Assembly (NCBI GenBank): GCA_009773455.1
Contig: WSXU01000008.1
Coordinates: 124,001-188,000, forward strand
Length of the DNA stretch: 64,000 nt
Direction: 5' to 3'
From: Bacteroidota bacterium
GTDB lineage: Bacteria > Bacteroidota > Bacteroidia > Bacteroidales > Lentimicrobiaceae
The notes under the pieces are model-generated. The model did not search any database and was not told the DNA's origin. It saw nothing but the letters and a program-made list of their open reading frames with translations. Made by a program: the position numbers and the translations under genes. Below are positions 27,465-37,679 of the stretch, in pieces; positions within the stretch are counted from its first letter, which is position 1; each line of letters opens with the position of its first letter.

Positions 27465-28079
27465 CTATAATGAGATTTGTTTATTGATTTGTTTTTCATA
27501 ATAGGCAAGGCCTTCCGGATTTGCAATACCCCGGATGTGGTTATCGAACATCACCTGAAATACTTTTTCAAACGAAAAGTCTACAGATGAAAGAAATTCA
27601 GGATCATGAACGTCCATCAGTTTCTGAACATAGAGCTTTGCAACAAGATCAGAGTCAACGTCATTCCTGTAGATTCCTTCTGACACTCCCTGTTCAAGGT
27701 TTTCCTTTATTTTGCGATAAACATGATCACGCTTCGCATTTACAAAATTCCGGTACAGGGTCGGGTAAAATTTCTCAAGGTCAAACGCAATGGATGGGTT
27801 CATCTCTTTAATCTCATGGCTAACTTTTATGCTTACCTGTATCAGAACATCAATGGCATTCAGATTGCTGGTTTCTTCAGTAATACAGGCCCTGCTGCTT
27901 GAAACAAGGTGAAGCAGCAGTTTCTCAATCAGGTCTGTTTTATTCTCAACATACTGATACAGCGTTTTCTTCGACATCCCTATCTCCCGGGCAATATCAT
28001 CCATCGAAATACTTCTGATTCCGTATTTTCTGAATAGTCCACCCGTTGTTTGAAGAATCAAAGTAAGTTTATCGTCCAT
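27465..28079 (-). CDS. TetR-family repressor of the RND efflux operon
   Basis: About 204 residues: N-terminal helix-turn-helix with GLFRKYGIRSISMDDIAREI and GMSKKTLYQYVENKTDLIE (recognition helix), then an all-helical ligand-binding domain. It should bind the inverted repeat at 28115-28140 and be released by pump substrates. The start is the ATG ending at 28079: the 17 extra upstream codons would run through the candidate promoter and operator. First gene of the operon tetR-tolC-adaptor-pump, so the repressor also controls itself. Confidence 0.93.
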   Translation of the reverse strand: MDDKLTLILQTTGGLFRKYGIRSISMDDIAREIGMSKKTLYQYVENKTDLIEKLLLHLVSSSRACITEETSNLNAIDVLIQVSIKVSHEIKEMNPSIAFDLEKFYPTLYRNFVNAKRDHVYRKIKENLEQGVSEGIYRNDVDSDLVAKLYVQKLMDVHDPEFLSSVDFSFEKVFQVMFDNHIRGIANPEGLAYYEKQINKQISL

Positions 28080-28096
28080 GGGTAATAAAATTTCGG

Positions 28097-28104
28097 CAAA
28101 AATA
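28097..28104 (-). promoter_or_regulatory. Putative -7 box of the efflux operon
   Basis: Minus-strand TATTTTTG, a match to TAnnTTTG, 18 bases before the tetR ATG. The operator repeat lies just upstream, over the -14 to -45 region. A second candidate, TACTTTTG followed by CGCC, lies further up at 28196-28203. Confidence 0.4.
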
Positions 28105-28114
28105 CAATTAATTG

Positions 28115-28140
28115 GAAACGTTTTACACAATAAACGTTTC
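28115..28140. promoter_or_regulatory. Inverted-repeat operator for the TetR regulator
   Basis: Perfect 9-base arms GAAACGTTT and AAACGTTTC around an 8-base spacer (TACACAAT), 36 bases upstream of the tetR start. Each arm contains the self-complementary AACGTT. Size and position match TetR-family operators that block the operon promoter. Confidence 0.7.
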
Positions 28141-28195
28141 TTTGTATATTTTGTTTAATCGTGTAAGATGAAAAACACATTTTATACTTTCGGCG

Positions 28196-28203
28196 CAAAA
28201 GTA
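28196..28203 (-). promoter_or_regulatory. Second possible -7 box upstream of tetR
   Basis: Minus-strand TACTTTTG followed by CGCC, a good TAnnTTTG match. If used, the operator would lie about 50-75 bases inside the transcript. Confidence 0.3.
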
Positions 28204-28341
28204 CGTCTGCAGAGCATGCCCGAAAATTAAGAATCGGTCAAACGAATAAATGAAAGGGTGAAAGGGGAGATTTGACCGATGAACAGAATTATTAAGTCAT
28301 TTCCTGAAATTCCGGAAAGTATTTCCCATGGCTTCGGCATA

Positions 28342-28373
28342 AAAAAAAGCTGCCTTAGAAATGGCAGCTTTTT
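28342..28373 (-). terminator. Intrinsic terminator of the coiled-coil protein gene
   Basis: AAAAAGCTGCC and GGCAGCTTTTT with an 8-base loop, about 19 bases after the stop of the minus-strand gene. A-run and T-run on both sides, so it could act both ways. Confidence 0.8.
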
Positions 28374-28391
28374 ACTTTTCTGATAAAGATT

Positions 28392-29318
28392 CTATTTCAA
28401 TACGAAAGTAGATTGACCAATCTCATATTCGTCTGAATAAACTGAAACAACATAGACGCCGGCAGGAAGGTCTTCCTTCGAAGACCGGTTAATCCAGTAA
28501 AGGCAGAGGTCAATGGCCTGATTCTGATAATTAACGGTCTCTTTCATTGAATACTGAAGCACTTCGCCCTTATAGGTAAAAGAATACTCGTCGCCCTTGC
28601 CGCGGGCAAGAATCATTTTATCCGGACGTGATATTCTAACATAAATATCTTTACGACCTGCCGATAATAAAGAATTCTCACTCAAAGTAAAGCAGGCTTT
28701 TATCTTCTCAACTCTTTTGGCTTTTTCCGTTGCCCGCTCTTTATCACCCGACCCCCTAACACCAAGACCGGTTATTTTATAAGCTTTCAATACTGCAGCC
28801 ATACTGACTTTTTCAGTAAGGGCTTCTTTATCTTTCTGCAATGAGGTGCTTTTCTGCTGCTCTTTCTGATAACTTGAACGGATCTGTTCATTTTCTTCGC
28901 GAAGTTCGCGGTTAACCGTATAGAGTGAGTCCATCTGTTTCAGATAACCCTGTGAAATAGACCTGAGTTTGTCGAGTTTCTTCTTAACTTTAAAGAATTC
29001 ATACTGAGTGTCAAGAAGCTTCCTGATCTCGACGGCATTTGCCTGAATAACACTGTCCTTGGCGGCCAGAGAATCGGATAATGAACCATATTCAAGTTTG
29101 ATATTGTTATGGTCATTGATCAGGGAATCAAGTTCATGCTGTAATTCTGTCCGCTGTGATTCCTTCTCTTTTATCATGTTTCCAAGTCTCGTGCGGGTTG
29201 ACAGGTAAAGCCATGCCAGCAAAGCAAGTGCGGCTATCAGTACTACGATAATGATGATAAATGGGCTGTTCCTTCTTTTCTTTTCACCGTTATTCGGATA
29301 ACTGCTGATATTTTCCAT
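28392..29318 (-). CDS. Membrane-anchored coiled-coil protein
   Basis: 308 residues. A short charged cytosolic tail is followed by one membrane segment (about 19-41), a long coiled coil (about 45-175, heptads rich in Leu, Lys and Glu with SDSLAAKDSVIQANAVEI), and a globular C-terminal domain of beta character (about 180-308, with ADKMILARGKGDEYSFTYK-like strands and final TFVLK). The layout suggests a periplasmic structural or scaffold protein. I recognise no enzyme motif. Similar anchor-coil-domain proteins are common in Bacteroidota. Transcribed alone. Confidence 0.75.
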   Translation of the reverse strand: MENISSYPNNGEKKRRNSPFIIIIVVLIAALALLAWLYLSTRTRLGNMIKEKESQRTELQHELDSLINDHNNIKLEYGSLSDSLAAKDSVIQANAVEIRKLLDTQYEFFKVKKKLDKLRSISQGYLKQMDSLYTVNRELREENEQIRSSYQKEQQKSTSLQKDKEALTEKVSMAAVLKAYKITGLGVRGSGDKERATEKAKRVEKIKACFTLSENSLLSAGRKDIYVRISRPDKMILARGKGDEYSFTYKGEVLQYSMKETVNYQNQAIDLCLYWINRSSKEDLPAGVYVVSVYSDEYEIGQSTFVLK

Positions 29319-29388
29319 GTTATTGTTTTTTAAAATATTCTGACGACCCCTTTACACCGAAAGTGAAATAAGAACGTACAGCGATGTG

Positions 29389-29396
29389 CAAAATTA
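29389..29396 (-). promoter_or_regulatory. Putative -7 box of the coiled-coil protein gene
   Basis: Minus-strand TAATTTTG followed by CA, with a TTTG 22 bases further upstream (29419-29422). Spacing is two bases longer than the usual 19-20. Confidence 0.4.
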
Positions 29397-29537
29397 TTGC
29401 AATTTCAGGTAACAAATTCAAATTTTCTTTATTTACTCCGGATTGCTCCGTTATCATAAACCGGAAACACCTTGAAATGTAATAAAGTTTTTCATGAATG
29501 ATCCGGCAGGTTTAATCATCGATTGTGAAAATCAGGT

Positions 29538-29571
29538 AAAAAGCGGGCAGTCTTAAGACTGCCCGCTTTTT
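29538..29571 (-). terminator. Perfect-palindrome intrinsic terminator of the C69 peptidase gene
   Basis: A 34-base perfect palindrome with GC-rich arms (AAGCGGGCAGTCTT / AAGACTGCCCGCTT) flanked by A-run and T-run, 36 bases beyond the stop codon. Symmetric, so it can work in both directions. Confidence 0.85.
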
Positions 29572-29606
29572 ATATTTTACTGATATTAAGCCTGTTAACC
29601 TGATAA

Positions 29607-31286
29607 TTAATGCCCGCTACCCGCTGGTTGTTTGAATTTATCACCGGTTTTTTCAATAACCATCCGGTAATATGATTCATCGTAACCAGGTTGCTTAACT
29701 TTAGGATTCTGTTTATCACCATCTTTCACTTTTACATTTCCATCAAGGAACTTGGTAAAAAGGTAGCCATAAAGCTCTTTCCATCTTGCTACAGTGCTGT
29801 TCCCCTGATTGACCGAGTATTCGGTTAAAAACTCCCGGGCTTTTGCCGGCTCAGCTCTGAAGAGTTCAAGTGCGGCATTATCAACAACCGGAGTATATGA
29901 AATAAATTTATTTTCCAGGGCAGTCTGGACCTTTTGAATATCGATAATCATATCCTTATACCTGGTATATGCCAGATTTGAGACCTGATTGAATACCCAG
30001 AAAGCAGCATTGTCCGAAAATTCCATCATTCGCCCGTTCCCGACAGCATAGGTCTCAGGCACGCTGTTAATACCGCAATACATTGGAACATAAACCGTAG
30101 TATAAGTATCATCAACGCCGAACCAGATGATGCCTCCAATCGGGTCGGGCAGCCATGAACGGGATTGTGCGACAAATGAAAAACCGGTTTGCTGGGTTGA
30201 AATAGCCCTTTCATGAAAATAGCCCACTCCATCAACTTCCCAGGTCATTGGTCTCCAACGGACAATTGACTGATATGGCCCGGCCCCGATGTCCTTTGAC
30301 ATATCAAGTTCTGTTTCCTGATAATAATCACGCATCATATTCATGACATCCTGAACACTGAGTTTCCGGTCTGGTTTGATCCAGAGTGGCATCCTGTTTT
30401 TCAGGTTGTAACCTTTTGCATAATCAAGATATTTGTCCATTCCACTACCGACCTTATTAAAACCGGCCCATACCCTGGCTTCGCAGAACCGGGCTCCGCC
30501 AAAATCAATCGGGGCGTACGTGTCAGAGAAGCTAAAATCTTTATCTTCACCGGTAAAGTATCCCTTTGCCCTGGCAAAGCTTACAACATCAGGGGCATAG
30601 ATGCAATTCTCAGGATCATTCAGAGGAAAAGTGGTTATTCTTGCATGATTGGCATGTCCCGAAATATAACCGTCTGGAATGCGCTGAGCCACCCATACGG
30701 CGCCCTTATTGTAAACGGTTTTATTCTTTCCCTTTTTGTCTTTTACAATCTGCGGAGACCCCTTACCGATCATTTCAAGAATCCAGACTTCGTTGGGATC
30801 GGCAATGGAAAATGATTCACCAGAACTGAAATAGCCATATTCAGCAACCAGTTCACCCATTATCTTAATGGCCTCCCTGGCTGTTTTCGCGCGTTGCAGC
30901 GTAATATAGATAAGACTTCCATAGTCAACGATTCCCGTTGTGTCTACAAGTTCTTCGCGCCCTCCGTATGTCGTTTCGCCTATCGAAACCTGATGTTCAT
31001 TCATGTTGCCAACCACTGAGTAGGTATGTTTTACCTGTTTAATTTTCCCCAGGTACTTCCCGGTATCCCATTCATAAACTTCAAGCAGGGAACCTTCCGC
31101 ATAATCGGCCGAAGGCCTGAAATACAACTCTCCGTAAAGAACATGTGAATCGGCAGAATAGGTAATCATTGTAGAGCCATCAATTGTAGCACCTTTGGAG
31201 ATGATAAAATTGGTGCATGCCATTGTGGTTGTCAGGCTAAGTAAAACTGCAGCGAAAAATGCAGTTATAGTTTTCATCTTCTGCAT
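29607..31286 (-). CDS. Secreted C69-family dipeptidase
   Basis: About 559 residues: signal peptide (MKTITAFFAAVLLSLTTTMA) then Cys-Thr-Asn-Phe at the start of the mature protein. C69 peptidases are N-terminal-nucleophile enzymes whose Cys must be exposed, so signal removal right before this Cys would also create the active site. Further landmarks are GATIDGSTMITYSADSH, GNMNEHQVSIGETTYGGREE and ANPNEVWILEM-like strands. It would cleave dipeptides in the periplasm. The ATG pair at 31286/31277 is preferred over the longer frame. Monocistronic, closed by a perfect terminator. Confidence 0.9.
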   Translation of the reverse strand: MQKMKTITAFFAAVLLSLTTTMACTNFIISKGATIDGSTMITYSADSHVLYGELYFRPSADYAEGSLLEVYEWDTGKYLGKIKQVKHTYSVVGNMNEHQVSIGETTYGGREELVDTTGIVDYGSLIYITLQRAKTAREAIKIMGELVAEYGYFSSGESFSIADPNEVWILEMIGKGSPQIVKDKKGKNKTVYNKGAVWVAQRIPDGYISGHANHARITTFPLNDPENCIYAPDVVSFARAKGYFTGEDKDFSFSDTYAPIDFGGARFCEARVWAGFNKVGSGMDKYLDYAKGYNLKNRMPLWIKPDRKLSVQDVMNMMRDYYQETELDMSKDIGAGPYQSIVRWRPMTWEVDGVGYFHERAISTQQTGFSFVAQSRSWLPDPIGGIIWFGVDDTYTTVYVPMYCGINSVPETYAVGNGRMMEFSDNAAFWVFNQVSNLAYTRYKDMIIDIQKVQTALENKFISYTPVVDNAALELFRAEPAKAREFLTEYSVNQGNSTVARWKELYGYLFTKFLDGNVKVKDGDKQNPKVKQPGYDESYYRMVIEKTGDKFKQPAGSGH

Positions 31287-31519
31287 ATAATTATTATTTA
31301 AGTGTTTAAATACTCTCAAATTTGACCAATCTCCTGATAAAAATGAATTCTGGAAATCACAGATTCATCCTCCGGGTTCTGACCGCCAAAATACAAAAAA
31401 GCTGATAATCTGAAACCTGATGTGCCGATACCGCTGATATTTTGCACAAATTCTTTTCTCAGGCAAGCTGAATAATTGACAAATTTTCGGCTGAACAATT
31501 GCCAATCCCGATTGTTTGT

Positions 31520-33061
<1,542 letters not shown>

Positions 33062-33090
33062 TTATCCTGTTTCTTTTGAAAAACTGATTT

Positions 33091-33327
33091 ATGACGTTAG
33101 AAATAATCACACCAGAAAAAACAATCTTCAACGGAGAGGTGAAACTTGTCCAATGTCCGGGTAAATCAGGATCCTTCGAAATTCTTTCCAATCATGCCCC
33201 GATGATTTCATCGCTCAAAAAAGGAAAGATAAAAATTGTTGAAGCCGATAAGTCTGTGCAATTCATCGACATTAACGGCGGGACCCTCAAAGTCCAGAAC
33301 AATAAGATCCTTGTTCTTGCAAGCTAA
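33091..33327 (+). CDS. atpC: F-type ATP synthase subunit epsilon (short form)
   Basis: 78 residues covering only the N-terminal beta-sandwich of epsilon: MTLEIITPEKTIFNGEVKLV, PGKSGSFEILSNHAPMIS, and the final GGTLKVQNNKILVLAS. The C-terminal two-helix inhibitory domain of longer epsilons is missing, which is common in Bacteroidota. It sits in the F1 stalk and links gamma to the c-ring. Second gene of the atpDC transcript, closed by a strong terminator. Confidence 0.93.
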   Translation: MTLEIITPEKTIFNGEVKLVQCPGKSGSFEILSNHAPMISSLKKGKIKIVEADKSVQFIDINGGTLKVQNNKILVLAS

Positions 33328-33345
33328 CAACTTACCAGGGGAAAT

Positions 33346-33378
33346 AAAAAAACCGGCAGATAAACTGCCGGTTTTTTT
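33346..33378. terminator. Bidirectional terminator between atpC and tRNA-Phe
   Basis: AAAAAACCGGCAG and CTGCCGGTTTTTTT with a 5-base loop. Ends atpDC on the plus strand and lies at the 3' end of tRNA-Phe on the minus strand. Confidence 0.85.
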
Positions 33379-33379
33379 G

Positions 33380-33452
<73 letters not shown>

Positions 33453-33537
33453 GCTTAAGCGGCTGCAAAGTTACGTAAGAAAAATCCATTTTAACAAATA
33501 TTTTAATAAAAAAACTCAATCATCGCTGAAAATCAGA

Positions 33538-33545
33538 TATTTTTG
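33538..33545 (+). promoter_or_regulatory. Putative -7 box of the coaX operon
   Basis: TATTTTTG followed by CACTCC, a TAnnTTTG match, about 66 bases before the coaX ATG. No clear -33 TTTG. Confidence 0.35.
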
Positions 33546-33610
33546 CACTCCGTTTTCATATACCGGACATTCAAACCCTGCTAAATAACCCGATCAACCT
33601 GACGCTGCGG

Positions 33611-34357
33611 ATGACTCATTCTCTGGAACCACATAAAATTGTGATCGACCTTGGAAATTCGAGGGCTAAAGCAGCAATATTCTGCCGGAATGAATTAACT
33701 GCACTTCATACTATTGAGGAACCAACTCCGGAGAAACTAAGGGCTTTAAATCTTGACCGGCACAACCTGAAAGCGGGGATCATCAGTTCTGTTGCCGGGG
33801 ACCCAGGATCTTATATGGCAGTTTTTCCTGATTTACCATGGATTGAATTGAACGCCTCAACCCCGATACCAATAAAAAATAACTATCAGACTCCTGAAAC
33901 ACTCGGCAAAGACAGGCTGGCAGGTGTTGTAGCTGCTCATCTGCTTATGCCGGGACTTGATTTGCTGATTATCGATGCGGGTACTGCTTTGACATTTGAC
34001 CAGATATCCCGTGCAGGCATATACTCCGGGGGAAGTATATCTCCGGGGATGTCTATGCGGTTCAAGGCATTGCATACTTTTACCAATCGCCTCCCGTTAT
34101 TAAACAGCAGTGAAATAGATTACCTAACGGGTCGTAATACACAGGAATCCATTCTATCTGGTGTGATCAACGGAATACGCGCTGAGATTGATGGAATCAT
34201 AGATGAATACAGGGTTTCATGGCCGGAAATTTCCGTCATACTGACAGGGGGGGACGCTTATTATTTTGAAAAAATCCTGAAAAATAACATCTTTGCATTC
34301 CCAAATCTCGTGCTTACCGGTTTAAAACTAATTTTAGACTATAACTTTGAAAAGTAA
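33611..34357 (+). CDS. coaX: Type III pantothenate kinase
   Basis: 248 residues of the ASKHA kinase fold that phosphorylates pantothenate, the first step of coenzyme A synthesis. Phosphate 1 loop IDLGNSRAKAAIF (about 12-24), the pantothenate/metal loop IIDAGTALTFD and the GGSISPGMSMRFKALHTFT segment mark CoaX rather than CoaA. First gene of a tight run with an outer-membrane protein, TPR protein, lptC, a CorC-type protein and ppiD. Confidence 0.95.
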   Translation: MTHSLEPHKIVIDLGNSRAKAAIFCRNELTALHTIEEPTPEKLRALNLDRHNLKAGIISSVAGDPGSYMAVFPDLPWIELNASTPIPIKNNYQTPETLGKDRLAGVVAAHLLMPGLDLLIIDAGTALTFDQISRAGIYSGGSISPGMSMRFKALHTFTNRLPLLNSSEIDYLTGRNTQESILSGVINGIRAEIDGIIDEYRVSWPEISVILTGGDAYYFEKILKNNIFAFPNLVLTGLKLILDYNFEK

Positions 34358-35633
34358 CAAAATCTTATCAAAACTGCTGTTAATTCTGGCTGTTATTGCG
34401 TTAAGCGGTCAGCTTTCCGCACAGAACCGGATCAGTTCGCCATACTCCAGATTTGGCATCGGAGATATACTCTCAAACAACGGGGTAAATAATATGGCAA
34501 TGGGGGGCATCTCCTACGGGGTTTTTTCACCTTTCTTTGTCAACACCTCAAATCCGGCAACTTATGCCGCTTTCGATTCCCTTTCCTTTATTTTTGATGT
34601 TGGCGCTCATTCGAAACAGTCAAAACTGATTACACAGGATCTGACACAGTCGGCCAACCATACTTCACTGGGAAACCTTCTCTTCGGATTTCCGGTAGCA
34701 CGATGGTGGAAAAGTAGTTTCGGGCTGATGCCATACAGTATGGTCGGATATAAAATGCTCGACAGCCGTATAGATGATCATGCAGGAAAAATAAACTATC
34801 TGTTTGAAGGAACGGGAGGTATTAACCAGGCTTATATTGGTAATAGTTTTTCAATCACCAGGAATCTCAGCGTCGGGTTCAACTTCTCCTATCTTTTTGG
34901 AACAATAGACAAATCGAGGGCCGATGAATTTCCTGATTCTATTTATAAGTTAAATTACAAGTCATTACGTTCTGCCAGGATTCATGATGTTTACCTGAAT
35001 TATGGTATACTTTACCACAAACAGAGTAAAACAGGGATGCAATACAATGCCGGGCTGGCGTTCAGCAACAGTTCAAACATCAGCGTATCCGAGAACAGGC
35101 TTGATTATCTCTATTTTAAAAGCAGCAGTGGTGTGGATTTACCCACCGACACAATCCTGAATCTGAAAACGGTAAAGGGCAATCTTAAACTGCCGGTGAA
35201 TCTTGGCGTTGGTTTTACTTTGGGAAAAACTGACAAATGGCTGATCGGGTCCGATTTCCAATGGCAGCAATGGGAAAAGTATTCGTATTTCGGTGTTGCC
35301 GACTCACTTAAAAACAGCATGCGATTTTCCCTTGGGGGATCATTTACCCCCTCTGTTTCAACCATATCAGGTTACTGGCAAAGAATTACCTATAGAGGCG
35401 GCGTCCGTTATACAAAAAGTTACCTTGAACTCAGGAATGAAAGAATCAATGAGTTTGGCATAAGTCTTGGTATAGGGTTACCATTACCACGAACAAGATC
35501 AACAATCAACCTTGCTGCTGAATTTGGTTCACGTGGGACGATTGCGAATAACCTGATCAAAGAGAGTTTTATTAAATTTACCCTCGGGTTATCAATCTTT
35601 GAACGTTGGTTTATTATTAAGAAATACGACTAA
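34347..35633 (+). CDS. Outer-membrane beta-barrel protein (OmpP1/FadL-like style)
   Basis: 428 residues: signal peptide (SKLLLILAVIALSGQLSAQ) then RISSPYSRFGIGDIL, a Bacteroidota outer-membrane opening, glycine-rich turns (NNMAMGGISYG) and about 12-14 amphipathic strands ending ERWFIIKKYD. The resemblance to FadL-type transporters is in pattern only. The only credible start is a TTG at 34347, 11 bases inside coaX: it gives a basic N-terminus (MKSNKILSK) directly before the signal core, and the next Met is far downstream. Translational coupling to coaX is likely. Confidence 0.8.
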   Translation: MKSNKILSKLLLILAVIALSGQLSAQNRISSPYSRFGIGDILSNNGVNNMAMGGISYGVFSPFFVNTSNPATYAAFDSLSFIFDVGAHSKQSKLITQDLTQSANHTSLGNLLFGFPVARWWKSSFGLMPYSMVGYKMLDSRIDDHAGKINYLFEGTGGINQAYIGNSFSITRNLSVGFNFSYLFGTIDKSRADEFPDSIYKLNYKSLRSARIHDVYLNYGILYHKQSKTGMQYNAGLAFSNSSNISVSENRLDYLYFKSSSGVDLPTDTILNLKTVKGNLKLPVNLGVGFTLGKTDKWLIGSDFQWQQWEKYSYFGVADSLKNSMRFSLGGSFTPSVSTISGYWQRITYRGGVRYTKSYLELRNERINEFGISLGIGLPLPRTRSTINLAAEFGSRGTIANNLIKESFIKFTLGLSIFERWFIIKKYD

Positions 35634-35663
35634 TTAATTGGAAATCAAATAAAACAAACTACT

Positions 35664-37022
35664 ATGAAAAAGGGCATGAAAGCGGCATTATTCCTGTTGA
35701 TGATAAGCCTGTTTCCATTCAGTACAGCATTTTCACAGGCCAATGATGATTCAGAGGCAAAAACAATGAATAAAGGTCCGAAATATGGATCGGATTCAGC
35801 AACGTGTGTTATGCATCTTTCCTTGTATAGGGAATTTTTTAAACAAAAAAATTATAAAGATGCTTACCAGCACTGGAAATGGGTGTTCAATAACTGTCCT
35901 ATGGCCAGCCAGAATACTTACATTGATGGTGCCAAACTGGTAACATCGAAAATTGATGAAACTAAGGATCCCGTTAAACGTGATTTATTGGTTGACACTT
36001 TGATGAGCATCTATGACCAGCGGATTACCTATTTTAGTCGTGAAGGATATGTTCTCGGCCGGAAAGGGGTTGACCTGTTTACTTTCCGTCCCGAGAAAAC
36101 AGAACAGATTTACCAGGTGCTGAAAAAATCCGTCGATTTGTCGGGAAACAAGTCAGAAGGCTCTCCACTTGTGTATTATTTCAGAAGCATTATTGGAATG
36201 GTCGATCTCCAAAAACTTGATAAATCTGCGATTGTAGACGGATATGACCAGATTTCTCAGATTATCGATTTCAATCTGAAGCTGAACCAGGAAAACGAAC
36301 AACAGCGTGCTTCCTGGGAAAACATCAAAGGCAATATTGAATCTACATTTGAGCCTTTTGCAACCTGTCCAGACCTGGTTAGTATCTATGAAAGGAAATT
36401 TGCCGAGAAACCGGAAGATCTTGACCTGTTGAAGAAAATAACCAATGTTCTTGACCGTAAAAAATGTACCGATTCAGATTTGTTTTTTAAGGCAACGGAG
36501 AATCTTCACAAGCTTGAGCCCAGTGCGCAATCGGCTTATCTTATGGGAACGCTGAATCTGAAAAAGGAAAATTATGGAAAAGCCGCAGATTACATGCAGC
36601 AGGCTGCCAATCTTTTTGAAGATAATACGGATAAAATCAAGGCTCTTGAACTGTTGGGCAACATTAATTTTAACCAACGGAATTTTTCTCAGGCCAGATC
36701 CAATGCGCTCAAAATATTACAGATAAATCCATCCTATGGAAAAGCTTACATCCTCATTGGTGATCTCTATGCTGCCAGCTCATCTATGTGTACTGAGGAT
36801 GACCTTGGAGGTAAAACTGTCTTCTGGGCTGCGATTGATAAATACCTGAAGGCCAGAAATGTGGACCCTTCAGTTGAAGGCGATGCAAATGCCAAAATTG
36901 CTCAGTATGCAAAGCATTTTCCTGCCTCAAGTGACTTGTTTTTCAGAGATTTGCAGGAAGGAAGTTCTTATACTGTAGGTTGCTGGATCAATGAAACTAC
37001 TACAGTGAGAGGAACCAAATAG
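35664..37022 (+). CDS. Secreted tetratricopeptide-repeat protein
   Basis: 452 residues with a signal peptide (MKKGMKAALFLLMISLFPFS) and TPR-like helical repeats, clearest from about 270 to 400 (AQSAYLMGTLNLKKENYGKA, IKALELLGNINFNQRNFSQA, ILQINPSYGKAYILIGDLYA). The N-terminal 250 residues look helical too, with a conserved YREFFKQKNYKDAYQHWKWV. A periplasmic protein-interaction role is likely. Lies 30 bases after the OMP gene and 13 before lptC, so it may work in outer-membrane biogenesis. Confidence 0.85.
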   Translation: MKKGMKAALFLLMISLFPFSTAFSQANDDSEAKTMNKGPKYGSDSATCVMHLSLYREFFKQKNYKDAYQHWKWVFNNCPMASQNTYIDGAKLVTSKIDETKDPVKRDLLVDTLMSIYDQRITYFSREGYVLGRKGVDLFTFRPEKTEQIYQVLKKSVDLSGNKSEGSPLVYYFRSIIGMVDLQKLDKSAIVDGYDQISQIIDFNLKLNQENEQQRASWENIKGNIESTFEPFATCPDLVSIYERKFAEKPEDLDLLKKITNVLDRKKCTDSDLFFKATENLHKLEPSAQSAYLMGTLNLKKENYGKAADYMQQAANLFEDNTDKIKALELLGNINFNQRNFSQARSNALKILQINPSYGKAYILIGDLYAASSSMCTEDDLGGKTVFWAAIDKYLKARNVDPSVEGDANAKIAQYAKHFPASSDLFFRDLQEGSSYTVGCWINETTTVRGTK

Positions 37023-37035
37023 TATCCAGTTTCCG

Positions 37036-37626
37036 GTGAAGTATCCCATCTGTTCTCCCTATCCGGGCCAACTTGTTAAAAGCGTTGCCATACTGAGTAT
37101 GGCAGCGCTTTTAAGCTGTAATAACGACCTCCGGGAAGTAAACCGATTAAACCAACCGGATACAACACCATCAATGTTTGCCAGAGATGTTTCGATTGCT
37201 GAAAGTGAATTCGGTCGGATTAAATACAACCTGACATCTCCATATCTCAAACGCTATGAAATCCCCGGCAAAGGTTCGAGTACTATTTTCCCCTCCGGGT
37301 TCAGGGTAGTATTCTTTGATTCGCTCCAACCTGATAAAATCAGGACTGAAATAACTGCCGAATATGGCCTGGACGATGAAAGCAATCGTAGAATGGAAGC
37401 AAAAACAAATGTGGTTGTGATTAACCATCTTAAAGGTGAAAAATTAAATACGGAGCGGCTTGTTTGGGATAAAAGCAAAAAAAAGGTATACTCTGATAAA
37501 TTTGTTACCATTACCACCGCTGACAAAATCATTTATGGTGAAGGGATGGAATCGGACGAAAAATTTGAACGCTGGTCGATTAAAAAACCAAGGGGTGAAA
37601 TGTATATCAATGAAAGCCAGAAGTAG
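37036..37626 (+). CDS. lptC: LPS export periplasmic protein LptC
   Basis: 196 residues, lipoprotein-like: hydrophobic SVAILSMAALLSC with a lipobox Cys, then an OstA/LptC-type beta-jellyroll (FRVVFFDSLQPDKIRTEITA, ATNVVVINHLKGEKLNTERL, DKFVTITTADKIIYGEGM). LptC passes lipopolysaccharide from LptBFG to LptA. E. coli LptC keeps a membrane anchor rather than a lipobox, so the lipid-modified form is notable though common in Bacteroidota. The start is a GTG (37036); the first ATG would lie inside the signal segment. 13 bases after the TPR gene. Confidence 0.88.
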   Translation: MKYPICSPYPGQLVKSVAILSMAALLSCNNDLREVNRLNQPDTTPSMFARDVSIAESEFGRIKYNLTSPYLKRYEIPGKGSSTIFPSGFRVVFFDSLQPDKIRTEITAEYGLDDESNRRMEAKTNVVVINHLKGEKLNTERLVWDKSKKKVYSDKFVTITTADKIIYGEGMESDEKFERWSIKKPRGEMYINESQK

Positions 37627-37649
37627 TTCATTGTTATCATTCTGTTGGT

Positions 37650-37657
37650 TACCTTTG
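37650..37657 (+). promoter_or_regulatory. Possible internal -7 box before the CBS/CorC gene
   Basis: TACCTTTG, a TAnnTTTG match, 22 bases before the ATG at 37680. A TTG lies 16 bases upstream, shorter than usual. Confidence 0.35.
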
Positions 37658-37679
37658 TAATTTATCCGATCTTTCATCA

